Shown here: positions 1-7,721 of the stretch, piece after piece
Position numbering within the stretch: the first letter of the stretch is position 1
Layout of the letters: each line of letters starts with the position of its first letter
Assembly (NCBI GenBank): GCA_009778785.1
Contig: WRFN01000012.1
Location: forward strand, 1 to 56,178
DNA from: Betaproteobacteria bacterium
GTDB taxonomy: Bacteria > Pseudomonadota > Gammaproteobacteria > Burkholderiales > Casimicrobiaceae
Direction: 5' to 3'
Length of the DNA: 56,178 bases
The notes under the pieces: model-generated
The model's input: the letters and a program-made list of their open reading frames with translations, nothing else
Database searches by the model: none
What the model was told of the DNA's origin: nothing
Made by a program: the position numbers and the translations under genes

Positions 1-323
1 CCCTCATGTCGGTCGAGACCTTACAGGAATTGGCCGACGTGCTGGCGCGCCCGAAATTTGACCCCTATGTATCGGTGCGGGATCGACAGCACTTCATCGC
101 CTTACTCGGCGGCGTAGTGCGTATGGTGACCATTTCACATCGGGTTGCAGCTTGTCGTGACCCGAAAGACGACAAGTTTCTGCATGTGGCGTTGAATGGC
201 GAAGCGGAGTTTATCGTGACCGGTGATGCCGATCTGTTAGCGCTGAATCCGTTTCACAATGTCGAAATCCTGAGCCCCCAAGAATTCCTGGAGAGGCTTG
301 ACATGCCTTTCCCCAAGGGTTGA
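1..323 (+). CDS. PIN-domain toxin of a toxin-antitoxin system, 5' end cut off
   Basis: The reading frame is open to the window start, so the N-terminus is missing; the family is usually about 140 residues and about 107 are present. The remaining part shows the PIN-family pattern ELADVLARPKF, then RDPKDDKFLHVAL with conserved acidic residues of the active site, then VTGDADLL near the C-terminus. Such proteins are Mg-dependent ribonucleases kept silent by a partner antitoxin, which would normally be encoded just upstream and so outside the window. It sits at the left edge of the visible element, where it may act as a stability module. The family call is firm; the RNA target is unknown. Confidence 0.8.
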   Translation, partial: LMSVETLQELADVLARPKFDPYVSVRDRQHFIALLGGVVRMVTISHRVAACRDPKDDKFLHVALNGEAEFIVTGDADLLALNPFHNVEILSPQEFLERLDMPFPKG

Positions 324-339
324 TAATCTTTCACAGGAC

Positions 340-442
340 TGCCATCGTTGATGGCACCTGCCCAGCAGTCGAAAGACTGCGACCCCAAAGATCCGACCGC
401 TCCAGGTAGCCGGGTCGAACTCGCAAGAGTTTGGAGCTTGAT
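340..442 (+). ncRNA. Candidate structured RNA, copy 1 (four hairpins)
   Basis: Hairpins in order: H1 GCCATC/GATGGC with GTT loop (341-355); H2 GCAGTC-GAAA-GACTGC (365-380); H3 ATCCG (391-395) with CGGGT (411-415); H4 AACTC-GCAA-GAGTT (418-431). A second copy lies at 9875-9977 on the other strand, with 51 identical bases (345-395) and changes elsewhere that keep pairing: A-U to G-U in H1, U-G to U-A in H3, GCAA to GAAA in the H4 loop. It directly precedes the attenuator-like leader at 450-488. I do not recognise a known family. Confidence 0.55.
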
Positions 443-449
443 CTACTAA

Positions 450-488
450 CCCTCGTTGGGAGGCTTCCCAACAGGGAACCTCCTTTTT
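450..488 (+). promoter_or_regulatory. Attenuator-like leader of the 512-868 gene
   Basis: Helix A pairs 450-460 with 467-476 (10 bp, one bulged C). Helix B pairs 459-469 with 474-483 (10 bp, one bulge) and is followed by TTTTT at 484-488. The helices share bases and exclude each other. The start codon at 512 follows a GGAGG. Confidence 0.65.
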
Positions 489-511
489 CACATTCACCTC
501 CGGAGGTTCTC

Positions 512-868
512 ATGGGAACACCAATAGTTGACTTTTCTGAACAGAACTTGATTAGGGCAGGCTTCAAGCCCGAACAAGCCAAACTGTTAAGGTTGATGGA
601 TCAGAAAGTAGAGCAGAAAGTGCAAAACGTCTTGACTCGCGATTCTTTTGACCAAGCGCTTGAAAAAGCGTTTGATCGCCACACTGCTCAAATGAAAGAG
701 TTTGTGCGGTATGAAGTCAAAAGCGCCAGGGATGAGGCGGCGAAAGAGTTTGCCACAGTGAGACAAGAAATCGTGGAACGCCATATCAAACAATTGACAT
801 GGATGACCGGGGTTATCTTCACTGCAATCGGCGCTACGCTCGCTGCAATTCGCTTGCTTTTCTTCTGA
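512..868 (+). CDS. Coiled-coil protein with C-terminal membrane anchor (DUF1640-like), paralog 1
   Basis: 118 residues. A charged, heptad-rich helix fills the middle (about residues 30-90), followed by one hydrophobic segment close to the C-terminus (WMTGVIFTAIGATLAAIRLLFF region). This is the layout of DUF1640-type proteins. The start at 512 is chosen for the GGAGG at 502-506; the longer frame from 431 would run through the leader RNA. A paralog lies at 9395-9808 on the other strand and shares an N-terminal pattern (QKVEQKVQN...TRDSFDQALEKAFDRHTA versus QRIEQKMQN...TKDHLEHVLEKALDRQTA) and the same leader RNA. No function is known to me; an anchored scaffold or an element-maintenance role is only a guess. 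Confidence 0.7.
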   Translation: MGTPIVDFSEQNLIRAGFKPEQAKLLRLMDQKVEQKVQNVLTRDSFDQALEKAFDRHTAQMKEFVRYEVKSARDEAAKEFATVRQEIVERHIKQLTWMTGVIFTAIGATLAAIRLLFF

Positions 869-891
869 TCTAACCTGTTCTTCTTTTACCA

Positions 892-941
892 CCCTGACGG
901 GAAATGCTTCCCGTTATGGGACAGTGTTTTTCCGTCGCTTT
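892..941 (+). promoter_or_regulatory. Attenuator-like leader of the 958-1170 gene
   Basis: Helix A is ACGGGAA (897-903) with TTCCCGT (908-914), extended by CCC (892-894) and GGG. Helix B pairs 896-904 with 928-936 (9 bp, one G-U) and is followed by CTTTTCT. SD GGAG sits a few bases before the ATG at 958. Confidence 0.55.
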
Positions 942-957
942 TCTATGGAGAAACACC

Positions 958-1170
958 ATGTCTAGCACATTCACCCCTGTTCGACCCATTCAGAAATTGA
1001 AAAGAAACTTTTCGATGGCTGTAATGCAAGCGGTACCGACTGTCGCCCGCAACGCGGGAGTCACGGTGTCGGAATGGTACGAGCAACACGTCCTTGGGAA
1101 AGATTCAACTTCCAATACGGAAGTCGATGACGCTCCTGAAATTATCGAAAGAGGAGGCCAAGATGATTAG
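958..1170 (+). CDS. Small basic element protein, unknown function
   Basis: 70 residues, not recognised. The N-terminal half is basic (PIQKLKRNFSMAVMQAVPTVARN) and the C-terminal end is acidic (EVDDAPEIIER). The start at 958 follows TGGAG; the longer frame from 904 would start inside the leader hairpin. The stop overlaps the start of the next gene by 8 bases (1163-1170), with that gene's SD inside this coding region, so the two are probably translationally coupled and may act together. No transmembrane segment is visible. Confidence 0.55.
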   Translation: MSSTFTPVRPIQKLKRNFSMAVMQAVPTVARNAGVTVSEWYEQHVLGKDSTSNTEVDDAPEIIERGGQDD

Positions 1171-1435
1171 TCCAATCATTGATAAGTTGGGCATCAATAA
1201 AGGTGGCAAGCTTGTCGAAAGAAATACCGGCAAAGCGGCACGATTCGAACCGCAGCAGGTACCCGGCAAGGGCTGGACGGTTGTCTTGACAATCGGCAGC
1301 CGCCGCACCGGGCGCACATCAGAGTCGGCAGGATATAGCGACACCTATACCCTGCAACAGGCTCAAGTGGCAGCTCAGAACGCGCAAAACGATGTCCGCG
1401 AAATTCTGATGCTTTTACACCGTCTCGTAAGCTGA
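1163..1435 (+). CDS. Small element protein coupled to the preceding gene, unknown
   Basis: 90 residues, not recognised. The middle is rich in Lys, Arg and Gly (LGINKGGKLVERNTGKAARF, TIGSRRTGRTSES) and the end is an Ala/Gln helix (TLQQAQVAAQNAQNDVREIL). The start at 1163 is supported by GAGGAGG at 1151-1157 within the upstream gene and by the 8-base overlap. A nucleic-acid binding role would fit the basic middle part but is only inference. Confidence 0.55.
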   Translation: MISPIIDKLGINKGGKLVERNTGKAARFEPQQVPGKGWTVVLTIGSRRTGRTSESAGYSDTYTLQQAQVAAQNAQNDVREILMLLHRLVS

Positions 1436-1445
1436 TCTCAACTCT

Positions 1446-1504
1446 GGGCTGAAAAGCCCTTATTCACCCTGTACCCCGGCCATCCTGGCCGGGGTTTTCT
1501 TTTT
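1446..1504 (+). terminator. GAAA hairpin plus terminator-shaped hairpin before DUF3275 gene
   Basis: First hairpin GGGCT-GAAA-AGCCC (1446-1459). Second hairpin has a perfect 9-bp stem (CCCCGGCCA 1474-1482, complement 1486-1494, 3-base loop), followed by TTTTCTTTTTC. It has the shape of an intrinsic terminator, yet it lies within 30 bases of the next start codon. Unlike the other leaders, no competing helix was found. Confidence 0.6.
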
Positions 1505-1520
1505 CTTAATGGAGATAACC

Positions 1521-2096
1521 ATGATTCAATTACCCGGCCAACTGGCCATCCGCACCATTTCCGGCAGGAATGGTGACTTCAACGTCGGCAGACTGGCGAC
1601 CTCGATCGGCGAATTTGTCGTCAAGGACGCAGTGCTCGACCAATACAAGGAAGGCAAGTATCAAGGCGATTTCGTTATCAACGAGATCACCCCTTCCTAC
1701 TACACCTATGGCGGACGCATCGTTGTCGAGATTCGGGCACGTCTCGAATCCATGACTCTGGACGACGTGGACGACCTGAAAGCGGAAGATGTCGAGAAGA
1801 TCGAGACGAAAGTCCAGGATCCGCTCGATGAGGAACGCAAGCAGGTGGCCGCGCCGGCGACGCCACAACCGCCAGTCCCGGACGATGAAAAACAGTTCGG
1901 GATGGAAACCAAGGAGCCGACTCCCGAAAACCCGGATGCAGCATTGTTCGGGATTTTGTGGCCTCTCGGAGATTCCGTGCGCCTCGACGTAACCGTCGAT
2001 CGCCAGAAACTTCGTTTGCAATCCAAGCGACTGGAACAGTTAGGCTACGAGCTGGACTTCAAAGCTCAATGCTGGAACAAGCCGGATAGCTTCTGA
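1521..2096 (+). CDS. DUF3275 family element protein
   Basis: 191 residues. The N-terminus (MIQLPGQLAIRTISGRNGDF, NVGRLATSIGEFVVKDAVLDQY, GGRIVVEIRARL) matches the DUF3275 family as I know it from integrative conjugative elements. A Pro/Glu-rich linker (about residues 95-135) separates it from a C-terminal part ending in LQSKRLEQLGYELDFKAQ. The start at 1521 is chosen over 1509 because GGAG at 1511-1514 then serves as SD. The biochemical role is unknown. The gene sits in the usual element neighbourhood before the methylase and helicase genes. Confidence 0.8.
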   Translation: MIQLPGQLAIRTISGRNGDFNVGRLATSIGEFVVKDAVLDQYKEGKYQGDFVINEITPSYYTYGGRIVVEIRARLESMTLDDVDDLKAEDVEKIETKVQDPLDEERKQVAAPATPQPPVPDDEKQFGMETKEPTPENPDAALFGILWPLGDSVRLDVTVDRQKLRLQSKRLEQLGYELDFKAQCWNKPDSF

Positions 2097-2108
2097 TTCT
2101 CTTTTCAC

Positions 2109-2150
2109 CACCCGCAGGGGTCTTTCCCTTGCGGGGAAGATCCCTGCCAT
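2109..2150 (+). promoter_or_regulatory. Attenuator-like leader of the 2168-2593 gene
   Basis: Helix A pairs CCCGCAGGG (2111-2119) with 2126-2135 (one bulge). Helix B pairs GCAGGGGTCTT (2114-2124) with AAGATCCCTGC (2137-2147), 11 bp with one wobble. They exclude each other. The U-run after B is poor here (CATTTCC). Confidence 0.55.
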
Positions 2151-2167
2151 TTCCAAGGAGATTTATC

Positions 2168-2593
2168 ATGGGTTGGCATTACTTTGCAGACACCAAGCAG
2201 GAGTTGATCGAGCGGCTGATCGCTACGGAGAAAAACTCTGACGGAACCACCTTCAAAACCATCGCACATTCGCTCAACAAGGAAGGAAATATTCTTTGGA
2301 CGGTGACTTGTGTGACGCATTCCGACGGAAACAGCAGGAAGTTCATCACCTGTTATTTAGTGGAAGGCGAAGATGGCAAATGGGGTTGGGGCTACAAGGA
2401 TATTACCGAAAGCGAACACCCCGGTTATTACGATTGTCCACTGATCTACCTCAAGATGGTCAAAGATTCGCCCAATCAAGAATGGCGGGCAAAAGTCTTG
2501 GCTGACCATCTGGCAAGGAAGGAGTACGCGAAGAAGGCAAAGCAGCGCCGCATTCGGGTACAACCTAACTACCAGTATTTACTCGGCCTGTAA
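2168..2593 (+). CDS. Element protein of unknown function (possibly DUF6927-like)
   Basis: 141 residues, soluble. It starts MGWHYFADTKQELIERLIA, has a Trp/Tyr-rich core (GKWGWGYKDITESEHPGYYDCP) and ends in a basic helix (RKEYAKKAKQRRIRVQPNY). The opening and the GWGYKD core remind me of short proteins of phages and integrative elements annotated DUF6927, but this is a weak resemblance from memory. The start follows AAGGAG at 2155-2160. No catalytic motif is visible. Confidence 0.6.
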   Translation: MGWHYFADTKQELIERLIATEKNSDGTTFKTIAHSLNKEGNILWTVTCVTHSDGNSRKFITCYLVEGEDGKWGWGYKDITESEHPGYYDCPLIYLKMVKDSPNQEWRAKVLADHLARKEYAKKAKQRRIRVQPNYQYLLGL

Positions 2594-2601
2594 TTTTTTC
2601 A

Positions 2602-2651
2602 CCCTTTGGGGCGTGTTTTGCCCCAGGGCAAAACCGCCTCATTCTTTTTTT
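2602..2651 (+). promoter_or_regulatory. Attenuator-like leader of the 2664-3260 gene
   Basis: Helix A pairs 2602-2612 with 2620-2628 (GGGGC/GCCCC core). Helix B pairs 2610-2622 with 2627-2638 (12 bp, one bulge, 4-base loop) and is followed by an interrupted and then solid run of seven T before TATGGAGG. Confidence 0.65.
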
Positions 2652-2663
2652 ATGGAGGTTGTT

Positions 2664-3260
2664 ATGTCCAAACTCATCACTGGCTCCATTCTGGAGTTGC
2701 CTGACCTGCTCGTCGATAGCTGCGTTACCGACGAATCCTGCAATCTGATTTTCGGCTCGATCTGGGGACGGGACACCGCCATCCAGGAAATTCTGGGCAA
2801 AATCACTCTTAACCCATCCGATCCGCTGTCCCTGCGCTCGATCATGATCGAGGGGGACGGCATCCACTCGCCGGTGTACTTCGAGAAGGATTTTCTGGAC
2901 AAGAAGCTGGCCAAGTGTTATCCGGGCACGCTTTTTGGCGCCATGAACCATCTCTGGTTATTCGACAAGCGGATTCTGGAGCCGGATTACGCCAATCACT
3001 CGGCGTATCTGATCCACCAGAACGATGCAATCGTGGATGAACGGGTATGGCGCATGGTCAGTGACCTTTCGCCATACCCGTTACCGGACAACTGGCAAGC
3101 CGAGGTTATCAAGGTAGTCAGCACCTTCGATATGTTGACTCCCATGAAAACCGTCCTCGGCAAAGTCGGTTGCTTCAAACTCTCTCTCAACGTTGATCTG
3201 ATACAGCAAACCGTCAGCGGTCTCATCCGCACCGGCAAGCTGACCATCAGCCAAGCCTGA
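2664..3260 (+). CDS. Element protein of unknown function
   Basis: 198 residues, soluble, not recognised. Visible features are an N-terminal acidic stretch (LPDLLVDSCVTDESCNLIFGSIWGRD), a central segment with three aromatic clusters (PVYFEKDFL, NHLWLFDKRI, ERVWRMVSDL), and a C-terminal helix (VDLIQQTVSGLIRTGKL). The start is set by GGAGG at 2654-2658. The gene lies in the run of one-gene units with attenuator-like leaders, between the unknown 2168 gene and the methylase. Confidence 0.6.
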   Translation: MSKLITGSILELPDLLVDSCVTDESCNLIFGSIWGRDTAIQEILGKITLNPSDPLSLRSIMIEGDGIHSPVYFEKDFLDKKLAKCYPGTLFGAMNHLWLFDKRILEPDYANHSAYLIHQNDAIVDERVWRMVSDLSPYPLPDNWQAEVIKVVSTFDMLTPMKTVLGKVGCFKLSLNVDLIQQTVSGLIRTGKLTISQA

Positions 3261-3277
3261 GAGCCTTTCACTTCACC

Positions 3278-3291
3278 GTGCCTTGCGGCAC
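3278..3291 (+). promoter_or_regulatory. Single hairpin leader of the methylase gene
   Basis: GTGCC-TTGC-GGCAC, a perfect 5-bp stem, preceded by the TTCACC that opens most other element leaders. No competing second helix and no U-run were found, so this looks like a reduced version. Confidence 0.4.
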
Positions 3292-3324
3292 ACCCTACTT
3301 TCACACTCAACTAAGGAGAGAATC

Positions 3325-4836
3325 ATGGCTCTGATGTTTCCGCGCCTTGCGCGCAACTTTGCCAAGAATGGGTACTACCCGACCGATGAAGTCACATTGG
3401 CTCGCACCCTTCAGGCACTTCAACCGGCTCCCGCCGGCAACTTTCGCATCATCGACCCCTGCGCCGGCGAAGGCGTGGCCATCGCCGAATGCGCTTGGGC
3501 GCTCGGTAGAAACCGCACCCAGCCTTGCGGTGTCGAGTACGACTACGAACGGGCAGAACATGCCCGAACGTTGGTGGACAAGATGCTGAGAAGCGATTTG
3601 ATGGACACGGTTATCACCAGACAGGCTTTCGGGCTGCTCTTTCTGAATCCACCCTATGGAGACCTTCCAAGCACGATGGATGGCAACTCCTACCAGGGAA
3701 CCGGCAGGAAGCGTCTGGAGAAGCTCTTTTACCAGCGTAGCTCCCCTCTTTTGCAGTACGGGGGAGTTATGGTGTTCATCATTCCCCACTACACGCTCGA
3801 TGCCGAGCTGAGTGGCTGGATCGCCAACCACTTTTCCGACGTGCGTGTTTACGCCGCGCCGGAAAAGCAATTCAAACAAGTCGTCATCCTGGGTGTCAGA
3901 ACCAAGAGAAACGACCGTGATTCACCTGCGGCCATCAAAGCCATCCGCAACCGATTGATTGAGGTTGGCGGCATGGCCTACGGGGAAGGGTACGTTGAAG
4001 AACTGCCGGAAGAATGGCCGTTTGAGGCGTACACCGTTCCCGCCGTCCAGCGGGATCTGGAGCACTTCTACCGCATTTCCCTTGAGCCTGAGCAGTTCTC
4101 GATGGAAATTCAGCGGCTTGGGGGACTCTGGCCGGAATTCGATCTTCACTTTAAGCGGGCCGGCAAGGTTTCGCGCCAACCGGCGCGGGCACTGTCGCCT
4201 TGGCACTTGGCGTTGAGCCTGGCTGCCGGCGCGATCTCCGGTACGGTCACTTCGCAATCAGGCAAAACCCTGATCGTGAAGGGAAACACGCACAAGGAGA
4301 AGACCCGCAAGGTCGAATACACCGAGGACGAAGACGGCAACATCACCGAGGTTCGGACGATGGTGGACAAGTTTGTCCCCGTTATCAAAGCCTGGGACAT
4401 GACCCCGAAGTCGGAGACGTTCGGATGCGTTTTGACCATCAGTTCGAGTACGTCGCAGCCGGAGGCTGTTGCCGAAGAACCGAAGGCCGATGAAACCGCC
4501 GATCTGTTGAGGACGCCGATGGTCATGGAATTGATGCCCGCGAAGTTCCCGACGGGCAATCTGGTCATGACTGCCGCCGTGAGCAACAACGTCGAAGACG
4601 GCTCGCTCAACATCAACCCCTTCATCGCCAGACACTTCTCCGGCGATTGGGGTGATTTGAGTGATTCTGACAAAGCCCAGAATGAACGGGCATTGAAATC
4701 AGGAGAAGAGCGAATCTTTTCTTCGTACAACCTCGACAAGAAATACGAGGGACAGTACGGGACGGAAGATAAGCTCTGGATTATCACCGAATGGGATCGC
4801 AGTGTGACGACGGTGCTTTTTCCGACGGACTACTAA
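3325..4836 (+). CDS. DNA methylase-like protein of the DUF6094 type
   Basis: 503 residues. An adenine-methylase fold is shown by the AdoMet-binding motif DPCAGEGVA (about residue 50) and the catalytic NPPYG (about residue 108). A Tyr- and Lys-rich target part follows, and then a C-terminal half with no motif I recognise. DUF6094 proteins of this layout are common next to the large helicase in integrative elements. It probably modifies adenine in DNA, either for protection from restriction or for regulation, but no specificity can be read. The start at 3325 follows AAGGAGAG at 3313-3320. There is no restriction gene beside it. Confidence 0.8.
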   Translation: MALMFPRLARNFAKNGYYPTDEVTLARTLQALQPAPAGNFRIIDPCAGEGVAIAECAWALGRNRTQPCGVEYDYERAEHARTLVDKMLRSDLMDTVITRQAFGLLFLNPPYGDLPSTMDGNSYQGTGRKRLEKLFYQRSSPLLQYGGVMVFIIPHYTLDAELSGWIANHFSDVRVYAAPEKQFKQVVILGVRTKRNDRDSPAAIKAIRNRLIEVGGMAYGEGYVEELPEEWPFEAYTVPAVQRDLEHFYRISLEPEQFSMEIQRLGGLWPEFDLHFKRAGKVSRQPARALSPWHLALSLAAGAISGTVTSQSGKTLIVKGNTHKEKTRKVEYTEDEDGNITEVRTMVDKFVPVIKAWDMTPKSETFGCVLTISSSTSQPEAVAEEPKADETADLLRTPMVMELMPAKFPTGNLVMTAAVSNNVEDGSLNINPFIARHFSGDWGDLSDSDKAQNERALKSGEERIFSSYNLDKKYEGQYGTEDKLWIITEWDRSVTTVLFPTDY

Positions 4837-4856
4837 CATCTATCCGTTTTAACCAA

Positions 4857-4908
4857 CCCTCGCGGGCATGCCTTTTCCCGCAGGGGAATTGCATGCCCGC
4901 TCTTTTTT
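4857..4908 (+). promoter_or_regulatory. Attenuator-like leader of the helicase gene
   Basis: Clearest example. Helix A pairs 4857-4866 with CCCGCAGGG 4877-4885 (9 bp, one bulged C). Helix B pairs GCGGGCATGC (4862-4871) perfectly with GCATGCCCGC (4891-4900) and is followed by TCTTTTTT. A and B share GCGGG. The SD AGGAG begins at the end of the U-run. Confidence 0.7.
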
Positions 4909-4920
4909 AGGAGCATCACC

Positions 4921-7185
4921 ATGCAAACCACTGACACAACCGCCCTGGCGACCTTTGACCAGGAATCCCTCAACATCGGACTGACGCAATTCATCGACGA
5001 GTTCGGTGAAGGGCTGATGGAATCACTCAACCGATCAAACCCACCCGTGTACACGGGCATGAAAACGCCGACGCACATTGAGCGCCAGCGGATCATGGAT
5101 TCACTGAAGCGACAGCCGTTTCCGGCTCAGGCTGAGGTGGTGCAGACCGTTTTGTCCATCCTTCTGGACAAGGGCGAACGGGCAAGCATCATCAACGCAG
5201 AGATGGGCACCGGCAAGACCATCATGGCGATCGCGGCAGCGGCTGCCATGATGGACGAAGGCTACCGTCGCACCTTGGTCATCTCCCCGCCCCATCTGGT
5301 TTACAAGTGGCGGCGCGAGATTCTCGAAACCATCCCTGATGCGCGTGTCTGGGTGCTCAACGGCCCCGACACACTGGCGAAGCTGCTCAAACTCCGATCG
5401 GAGCTAAAGCTCCCCTTCGACGGGCGACAGGAGTTTTTCATCCTTGGCCGTATCAGGATGAGGATGGGGTTTCACTGGAGACTGGCGTACAACGTGCGCC
5501 GGGGAACCGATCGCACCGACAACGTGACTTGCCCGGACTGCGGAGCGCTCGTGCGCGACCCGGAGGGCAATCCGATACCGGAAAAGTTCTTCCTGACGGT
5601 AGAGAAGCGTTGTAAATGCTCCAAGTGCGGCGGTCCGCTGTGGACGCTTATGCGACCACGGCAGACCAACCCCAACGATCGCCGGGGCACTCTGCTGAAA
5701 GCCATGTGCAGGATTCCGACGATCGGCGAGATTCGCGCCGGCAAACTGGTTGACCAATTCGGGGAGGATTTCATCGCCTCGATGCTGGCCGACAATGTTC
5801 ATGAGTTCATCAACCTGATGGACGCCAAGGGCAAGTTTGTCTTTTCTGACAGGCAAGCGAAGCGGATGGAACGCTCGCTGGCCACGCTGGAATTCGGATG
5901 GGGCGAAGGCGGTTATCAACCGACGGAGTTCATCAAGCGGTATCTACCTGATGGCTTTTTCGATTTGTTGGTCGTCGATGAAGGTCACGAGTACAAAAAC
6001 GCCGGCTCTGCCCAAGGGCAAGCGATGGGCGTACTGGCAGCAAAGACCCGCAAGACAATTTTGCTGACCGGCACGCTCATGGGCGGTTACGCTGATGATC
6101 TGTTTTTCCTGCTGTTCCGGGTTCTGTCCGATCGCATGATCGAAGACGGATTCCGACCCAGAAGGAACGGCAGCATGGCGTCGGCAGCGACGGCATTCAT
6201 GGTTGAACACGGCGTCCTCAAGGACATCTACACCGAGCGAAACGATGAGTCTCACCGCACGGCCAAAGGCAAGAAGCTGTCCGTCAGGACGGTGAAAGCC
6301 CCCGGCTTCGGGCCGAAAGGCATCCACCGCTACGTTCTACCGTACACGGTCTTCCTGAAACTCAAGGACATCGGCGGCAAGGTGCTGCCGGAGTACACCG
6401 AGGAATTCAGGGAGATCGCCATGACCGAAGAACAGGAACAGGTTTACAAGAGCCTTTCCCTGTCTTTGACGTTGGAACTGAAACGGGCGCTGGCCAAGCG
6501 CGATACGACGCTTCTGGGGGTCGTATTGAACGTCTTGCTGGCTTGGCCGGATTGTGCTTTTCGCCAAGAGGTGGTCAAGCATCCACGAACCGGAGAATTG
6601 CTGGAATCTGTACCGGCGATTTTCGGGGACGAGGACTTGATGCCGAAGGAGAGAGCGCTGATCGACCTTTGTCTGGATGAGAAAGCCGAAGGCCGCAAGG
6701 TACTGGCTTACACGATTTACACCGGGCGACGGGATACCACTTCACGGCTCAAGAAGGCGCTGGAACAGGCCGGATTGAAGGTGGCGGTGCTTCGCAGCAC
6801 CGTGGACACCTCCAGCCGTGAAGACTGGATTCTCGACCAAGTTGATCGCGGGATCGACGTGCTGATCTGCAATCCCGACCTAGTAAGAACCGGCCTGGAT
6901 TTGCTGGACTTCCCGACGATCGTCTTCCTGCAAACCGGCTACAACGTCTATACGTTGCAGCAGGCAGCCAGAAGATCGTGGCGGATCGGGCAGACGAAGC
7001 CGGTACGGGTGATTTTCATGGGGTATCAGAACAGCTCGCAGATTTCTTGCTTGCGCCTGATGGCCAAGAAGATCGCGGTGGCGCAGAGCACTTCCGGCGA
7101 CATCCCCGAATCAGGCTTGGATTCACTCAACAGCGATGGCGACAGCGTCGAAATGGCGCTGGCCAGACAGCTTGTAGCAGCTTGA
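4921..7185 (+). CDS. SNF2-like DEAD/DEAH-box helicase of integrative elements
   Basis: 754 residues. Motif I MGTGKT is at about 95-100, motif Ia region LVISPPHLVYKW follows, and a zinc-binding insert with two CxxC pairs (CPDC, CKCSKCGG) is at about 204-237. The Walker B variant DEGH is at about 352 and motif III LLTGTLMGG at about 380. The second RecA lobe has KVLAYTIYTGRR and ends with the SNF2-type motifs TGLDL and QAARRSWRIGQ, which carry the arginine finger. It is an ATP-driven DNA translocase. In these elements it stands next to the DUF6094 methylase, as here, which suggests a joint role in DNA handling during transfer or defence; that link is inference. Confidence 0.85.
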   Translation: MQTTDTTALATFDQESLNIGLTQFIDEFGEGLMESLNRSNPPVYTGMKTPTHIERQRIMDSLKRQPFPAQAEVVQTVLSILLDKGERASIINAEMGTGKTIMAIAAAAAMMDEGYRRTLVISPPHLVYKWRREILETIPDARVWVLNGPDTLAKLLKLRSELKLPFDGRQEFFILGRIRMRMGFHWRLAYNVRRGTDRTDNVTCPDCGALVRDPEGNPIPEKFFLTVEKRCKCSKCGGPLWTLMRPRQTNPNDRRGTLLKAMCRIPTIGEIRAGKLVDQFGEDFIASMLADNVHEFINLMDAKGKFVFSDRQAKRMERSLATLEFGWGEGGYQPTEFIKRYLPDGFFDLLVVDEGHEYKNAGSAQGQAMGVLAAKTRKTILLTGTLMGGYADDLFFLLFRVLSDRMIEDGFRPRRNGSMASAATAFMVEHGVLKDIYTERNDESHRTAKGKKLSVRTVKAPGFGPKGIHRYVLPYTVFLKLKDIGGKVLPEYTEEFREIAMTEEQEQVYKSLSLSLTLELKRALAKRDTTLLGVVLNVLLAWPDCAFRQEVVKHPRTGELLESVPAIFGDEDLMPKERALIDLCLDEKAEGRKVLAYTIYTGRRDTTSRLKKALEQAGLKVAVLRSTVDTSSREDWILDQVDRGIDVLICNPDLVRTGLDLLDFPTIVFLQTGYNVYTLQQAARRSWRIGQTKPVRVIFMGYQNSSQISCLRLMAKKIAVAQSTSGDIPESGLDSLNSDGDSVEMALARQLVAA

Positions 7186-7202
7186 CAACACTTTGTTGTT
7201 AT

Positions 7203-7248
7203 CCCTCACGGGGCAGTTTCCCGTGAGGGAAGCTGCCTCTTTTCTTTT
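7203..7248 (+). promoter_or_regulatory. Attenuator-like leader of the 7261-7626 gene
   Basis: Helix A is a perfect 10-bp stem, CCCTCACGGG (7203-7212) with 7220-7229. Helix B pairs GGCAGTTTCC (7212-7221) with GGAAGCTGCC (7228-7237), 10 bp with one wobble, followed by TCTTTTCTTTT. SD AAGGAG follows. Confidence 0.65.
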
Positions 7249-7260
7249 AAGGAGACTATT

Positions 7261-7626
7261 ATGGGTATTGACCTCTATTTTTCAAAAAAACCTCGCTACC
7301 GCGATGACTGCTTGCACCTTCGCCACACCTACGCACTGATGTATTGGGTACAAAAGGACATGATCGGCGGCCCGATGGATGAAAACGCTGTGATTCCTCT
7401 TGAAAAATTCGATCTTGAGCGATTACAGAAAACGCTGAACCAGTTGACCCCAGAAAACGCCTCAGAGCTTTTTCCCGAAGAAGATTTTACGAAAGAGGAC
7501 TACCTCGATCCAGAATACAGTTCTGATTATTGGGACATGGTTAAAGAGTTGAAGGAGAAGGTTTCCGAGCTTTTGAAATCGTTCGATTTTCAGAACCAGT
7601 GTATTGAATTTTCCGCGTGGTGGTGA
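7261..7626 (+). CDS. Acidic element protein, unknown function
   Basis: 121 residues, strongly acidic, with many aromatic residues (ALMYWVQKDM, SSDYWDMVKEL) and a C-terminal IEFSAWW. Not recognised. Proteins opening MGIDLYF occur in phages and mobile elements, but I cannot assign a family. The start follows AAGGAG at 7249-7254. It is the last gene of the plus-strand run and is closed by the terminator at 7669-7697. Confidence 0.6.
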   Translation: MGIDLYFSKKPRYRDDCLHLRHTYALMYWVQKDMIGGPMDENAVIPLEKFDLERLQKTLNQLTPENASELFPEEDFTKEDYLDPEYSSDYWDMVKELKEKVSELLKSFDFQNQCIEFSAWW

Positions 7627-7668
7627 CGCCACTGATAACAATCTGAACAAAACAACGCAGCACCTTCA

Positions 7669-7697
7669 AAGCCCCGATTTTTCGGGGCTTTTTTCTT
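7669..7697 (+). terminator. Intrinsic terminator ending the plus-strand element operon
   Basis: AAGCCCCG (7669-7676) pairs with CGGGGCTT (7683-7690) and is followed by a long T-run. It lies 43 bases after the stop of the 7261 gene. Confidence 0.85.
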
Positions 7698-7721
7698 ATT
7701 TTTACAAAAGTGTTCATCAGG

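Noticed and set aside
431-868. Longer form of the first coiled-coil protein
   Set aside because: It would begin in H4 of the RNA and run through the attenuator; a GGAGG directly precedes 512.
445-7248. Reading the leader stems only as terminators of the upstream genes
   Set aside because: They lie next to the following SD with no room for a new promoter, and nearly all have the competing first helix, which a plain terminator would not need. It remains possible for 1474-1504, which has no competing helix.
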